Source: Anaerolineales bacterium
GTDB lineage: Bacteria; Chloroflexota; Anaerolineae; Anaerolineales; Villigracilaceae
Length of the DNA: 7,911 bases
Assembly (NCBI GenBank): GCA_025966435.1
Contig: JAICRQ010000149.1
Span: 1-7,911, forward strand
Reading direction: 5' to 3'
A model generated the notes under the pieces. It was given only the letters and a program-made list of their open reading frames with translations. It was not told the origin of the DNA and ran no database searches. Both the position numbers and the translations under genes were made by a program. Positions 6,210-7,911 of this stretch are shown here, one piece after another. How positions within the stretch are numbered: position 1 is the stretch's first letter; each line of letters opens with the position of its first letter.

Positions 6210-6367
6210 CATAAATGCAAACGCCATACACCTGCGTATGGCTAAATAGGTATACCCATACGGATCCGATACATCTAACAGAGGAAGGAGGTTAGCGCAG
6301 GAAAAGATCCAATGTGCTTTATCTCTGGCAGTAAAAGTAGTTTCCAAGTTTTTAGAGGAGTAAAACG
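6210..6367 (+). promoter_or_regulatory. Leader and promoter region of the DUF4331-TPR unit, with three consecutive palindromes
   Basis: Since a strong terminator lies just upstream, the promoter of the DUF4331 gene should be here. I see no clear sigma70 -35/-10 pair. What stands out is a hairpin GCCATAC/GTATGGC (6223-6229 with 6236-6242), then the palindromes GGTATACC (6249-6256) and CGGATCCG (6261-6268). CCATAC occurs directly repeated at 6224 and 6256. A strong ribosome-site-like string GGAAGGAGG (6283-6291) has no start codon at a useful distance. The true ribosome site AGAGGAG (6354-6360) lies 7 nt before the ATG of the DUF4331 gene. Confidence 0.5.
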
Positions 6368-6371
6368 ATGA
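6312..6371 (+). CDS. Possible 19-codon leader ORF overlapping the DUF4331 start
   Basis: An ATG at 6312, with AGGA about 9 nt upstream (6299-6302), opens a 19-codon frame (MCFISGSKSSFQVFRGVKR) whose TGA overlaps the ATG of the DUF4331 gene as ATGA. Such overlaps often couple translation of two frames. It has no recognisable domain, and a frame this short can arise by chance; the AGAGGAG site for the DUF4331 gene lies inside it. Confidence 0.25.
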   Translation: MCFISGSKSSFQVFRGVKR

Positions 6372-7426
6372 AAAAGCTTTCGACAAGTTTAGTCTACGGA
6401 ATTCTAGTGCTGACGCTTGCCTTTGGTCTCTTTGCCATGCCGGCGAGCGCAGCAGATCACCTCGATGCTCCGGGGCTGACTCCGCCAGGCGGCGACACCC
6501 GCCTTGATATTACGGACGTCTATGCCTTTCAGTCTCCCAGCAACCCGGAGAACACTGTGCTGATCATGGGCGTTAATCCGCTGGCGGGTGTGCTTAACGA
6601 TGGCACCTTCCGCGCAGGCAATGCCAGTTACGCGTTCAAGATCGATACAGATGGGGATGCCAAGGAAAACCTGACCTTCCGAATTACGTTCTCCCAGCCA
6701 GATAAATCAGGAGTTCAGCGCGTGAACATTGGTTTAAACGGCGACGTGAATAGCGACCTCGGCGGCCCGATGCGTAACCGGATTGGGAAGGGTATGACCA
6801 ATGAAGTCATCGCTCTGGACGGCGGCGGTATGTTGTTCGCGGGTGTGATGGATGATCCGTTCTTCTTCGACCTGGAAGGCTTCCTGGCACTGGACTTCTG
6901 TGCACCCGGTGAGGAACGTCCCAACTTCTTTGCCGGCTTGAACGTCTCTGCCATTGTGCTGGAAGTGCCAAGCGCCTGGTTCGGCACCGACAATATCGGC
7001 GTCTGGGCACGCACCGTCTTGAACAGCAATCAGATCGACCGTATGGGGCGACCCGCCATCAACACCGTGTTCATCCCCAACAATCCACTGGAACCGCAGG
7101 GGACAGAACCTTCGCTGAAGAACAAATTCAATTCAGCTCTGCCTCGCAACGATCAGAATCGCTTCCGCGACGAGGTAGTAGATACGCTGAAAATCTTCTA
7201 TGGTGACGACGATGAGACCGTGAATGCTCTGGCAGACGTTCTTCTTCCGGACATCCTGACGGTGGATGTCTCCAACCCGGCAGGCTTCCTGAACGGGCGT
7301 GGGCTGGCAGATGACGTCATCGATGCCGAATACGCGCTGGTGACAAATGGCGCTGTCACAACCGATTGCGTCAGCAACGATTCCGCCTTCACCGACACCT
7401 TCCCCTATCTCGCGCCGGCGAACTAA
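6368..7426 (+). CDS. Secreted DUF4331-family protein
   Basis: The 352-residue product has a clear signal peptide: KK at the N-terminus, a hydrophobic core (about 8-23), and ASA|AD cleavage near residue 28. The mature protein begins ADHLDAPG, and the stretch DTRLDITDVYAF (43-54) is the hallmark opening of DUF4331 proteins. KIDTDGDAKENLTF (91-104) is the family's Asp-rich loop, which looks able to bind a metal such as Ca2+ (D93, D95, D97). The end NGRGLADDVIDAEYALV (309-325) matches the usual C-terminal 'GR.L.DDV.D' motif. Two cysteines only (178 and 334) could form a disulfide. The biochemical function of the family is unknown to me. The ATG at 6368 has AGAGGAG 7 nt upstream. It follows the sigma/anti-sigma operon, separated by a terminator, and precedes a TPR gene, so regulation by the neighbouring sigma factor is a reasonable guess. 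Confidence 0.88.
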   Translation: MKKLSTSLVYGILVLTLAFGLFAMPASAADHLDAPGLTPPGGDTRLDITDVYAFQSPSNPENTVLIMGVNPLAGVLNDGTFRAGNASYAFKIDTDGDAKENLTFRITFSQPDKSGVQRVNIGLNGDVNSDLGGPMRNRIGKGMTNEVIALDGGGMLFAGVMDDPFFFDLEGFLALDFCAPGEERPNFFAGLNVSAIVLEVPSAWFGTDNIGVWARTVLNSNQIDRMGRPAINTVFIPNNPLEPQGTEPSLKNKFNSALPRNDQNRFRDEVVDTLKIFYGDDDETVNALADVLLPDILTVDVSNPAGFLNGRGLADDVIDAEYALVTNGAVTTDCVSNDSAFTDTFPYLAPAN

Positions 7427-7443
7427 GTAAGCTCATAACGAAC

Positions 7444-7472
7444 CCGTGGAGGTGGGCAGCCCACCTCCACGG
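7444..7472 (+). repeat. Perfect 13-bp stem-loop between the DUF4331 and TPR genes
   Basis: CCGTGGAGGTGGG (7444-7456) pairs without mismatch with 7460-7472 around a CAG loop. It starts 17 nt after the DUF4331 stop and ends 34 nt before the TPR start. The following bases (ATTTGAAAG) are not a T-tract, so it is a poor intrinsic terminator. A GC-rich hairpin here would fit a partial terminator or an mRNA-stabilising element that lets the first gene be expressed more than the second. Confidence 0.8.
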
Positions 7473-7506
7473 ATTTGAAAGTCTTGGTTTAAAAGAGGAA
7501 CGGACT

Positions 7507-7911
7507 ATGGATAGAAAAGCTATCTTTTTCTTATTATTTATTGCTCTGATTCTGGTGTTTTCGAACATTCAGGGTGCATTCTTTCATTCGTCGAAAAGCC
7601 TTCCCGATCCCCGGCGCATCGATGGCAGTGACCTGGCTTCCGTTCCTCCTGTTGAAAATGCGATTCAGTTTTTTCAGGGGCGCATCAAAGCAAATCCAGG
7701 GGATGCCGTGAGCTACACCCTTCTGGCAGATCAATACGCACGCCAAGCACGCGAGACCGGAGATGCCAGTGGATACGAGCGTGCAGAAGCGGCTCTCAAG
7801 GAAACTCTCAAGGTGCTTCCGAATTACGGACAGGCGAACGCTGCTCTGGCTTCTGTGTATTATGCCCAACACGACTTCATCCCCGCACTCGAACTGGCGC
7901 AGCAGGTGTAT
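7507..7911 (+). CDS. TPR-repeat protein with N-terminal membrane anchor or signal peptide (3' truncated by window)
   Basis: The frame is open to the last base of the window, giving 135 residues. It starts MDRKAIFFLLFIALILVFSNIQG, a basic start and a single hydrophobic segment (about 5-19) that is either a signal peptide or an uncleaved anchor. After a Pro-rich linker (31-50), helical TPR-like repeats follow: AIQFFQGRIKANPGDAVSYTLLADQYARQA (about 52-81), then YERAEAALKETLKVLPNYGQANAALASVYYAQHDFIPALELAQQ (about 90-133), with the typical Ala, Leu and Tyr spacing and Pro at helix ends. TPRs bind other proteins; the role should be scaffolding outside the membrane. ATG 7507 has AGAGGAA 6 nt upstream (7494-7500). 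It lies 80 bp after the DUF4331 gene and is probably cotranscribed with it. Confidence 0.85.
   Translation, partial: MDRKAIFFLLFIALILVFSNIQGAFFHSSKSLPDPRRIDGSDLASVPPVENAIQFFQGRIKANPGDAVSYTLLADQYARQARETGDASGYERAEAALKETLKVLPNYGQANAALASVYYAQHDFIPALELAQQVY

Noticed and set aside
7534..7872. 112-codon minus-strand frame near the right end
   Set aside because: The opposite strand has an uninterrupted frame with ribosome site, membrane segment and TPR pattern, which explains the region better.

Overview
The window looks like a piece of a free-living bacterial chromosome. It is moderately GC-rich, with short intergenic gaps and Shine-Dalgarno-led genes on both strands. The mix of genes (a SigK/RskA-type ECF sigma pair, a secreted DUF4331 protein followed by a TPR protein, and a two-RCK_C SLC13 carrier) together with the dispersed CACGGAG-type repeat would fit a Chloroflexota (Anaerolineae-like) genome. 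That placement is inference from gene style, not a search result. I see no rRNA, tRNA, CRISPR array, transposase or phage gene.

Left part (1-4641). The 3' end of a class I SAM-dependent methyltransferase gene enters on the + strand. It converges on a minus-strand flavin-containing monooxygenase gene, and between them lies an inverted repeat built from heptamers spaced 9 bp apart. Three minus-strand genes follow one another in transcription order: a Nudix hydrolase (4641-4177), a 609-residue SLC13-family membrane carrier with two cytosolic RCK_C domains (4091-2262), and the monooxygenase (1927-392). The 334-bp gap between carrier and monooxygenase is unusually rich in palindromes, including a perfect 34-bp one.

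Right part (4709-7911). An ECF sigma factor and its RskA-type membrane anti-sigma factor form a tight operon, closed by a strong intrinsic terminator. After a 150-bp leader with several palindromes and a possible 19-codon leader ORF come a signal-peptide-bearing DUF4331 protein and, behind a perfect 13-bp stem-loop, the start of a membrane-anchored or exported TPR protein that runs off the window.

How they may work together (inference): the RskA protein would hold the sigma factor at the membrane until its outer domain is triggered, and the adjacent DUF4331-TPR unit is the obvious candidate target. The nearest thing to an undescribed system here is therefore this sigma/anti-sigma/DUF4331/TPR locus. 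The function of DUF4331 is not known to me.
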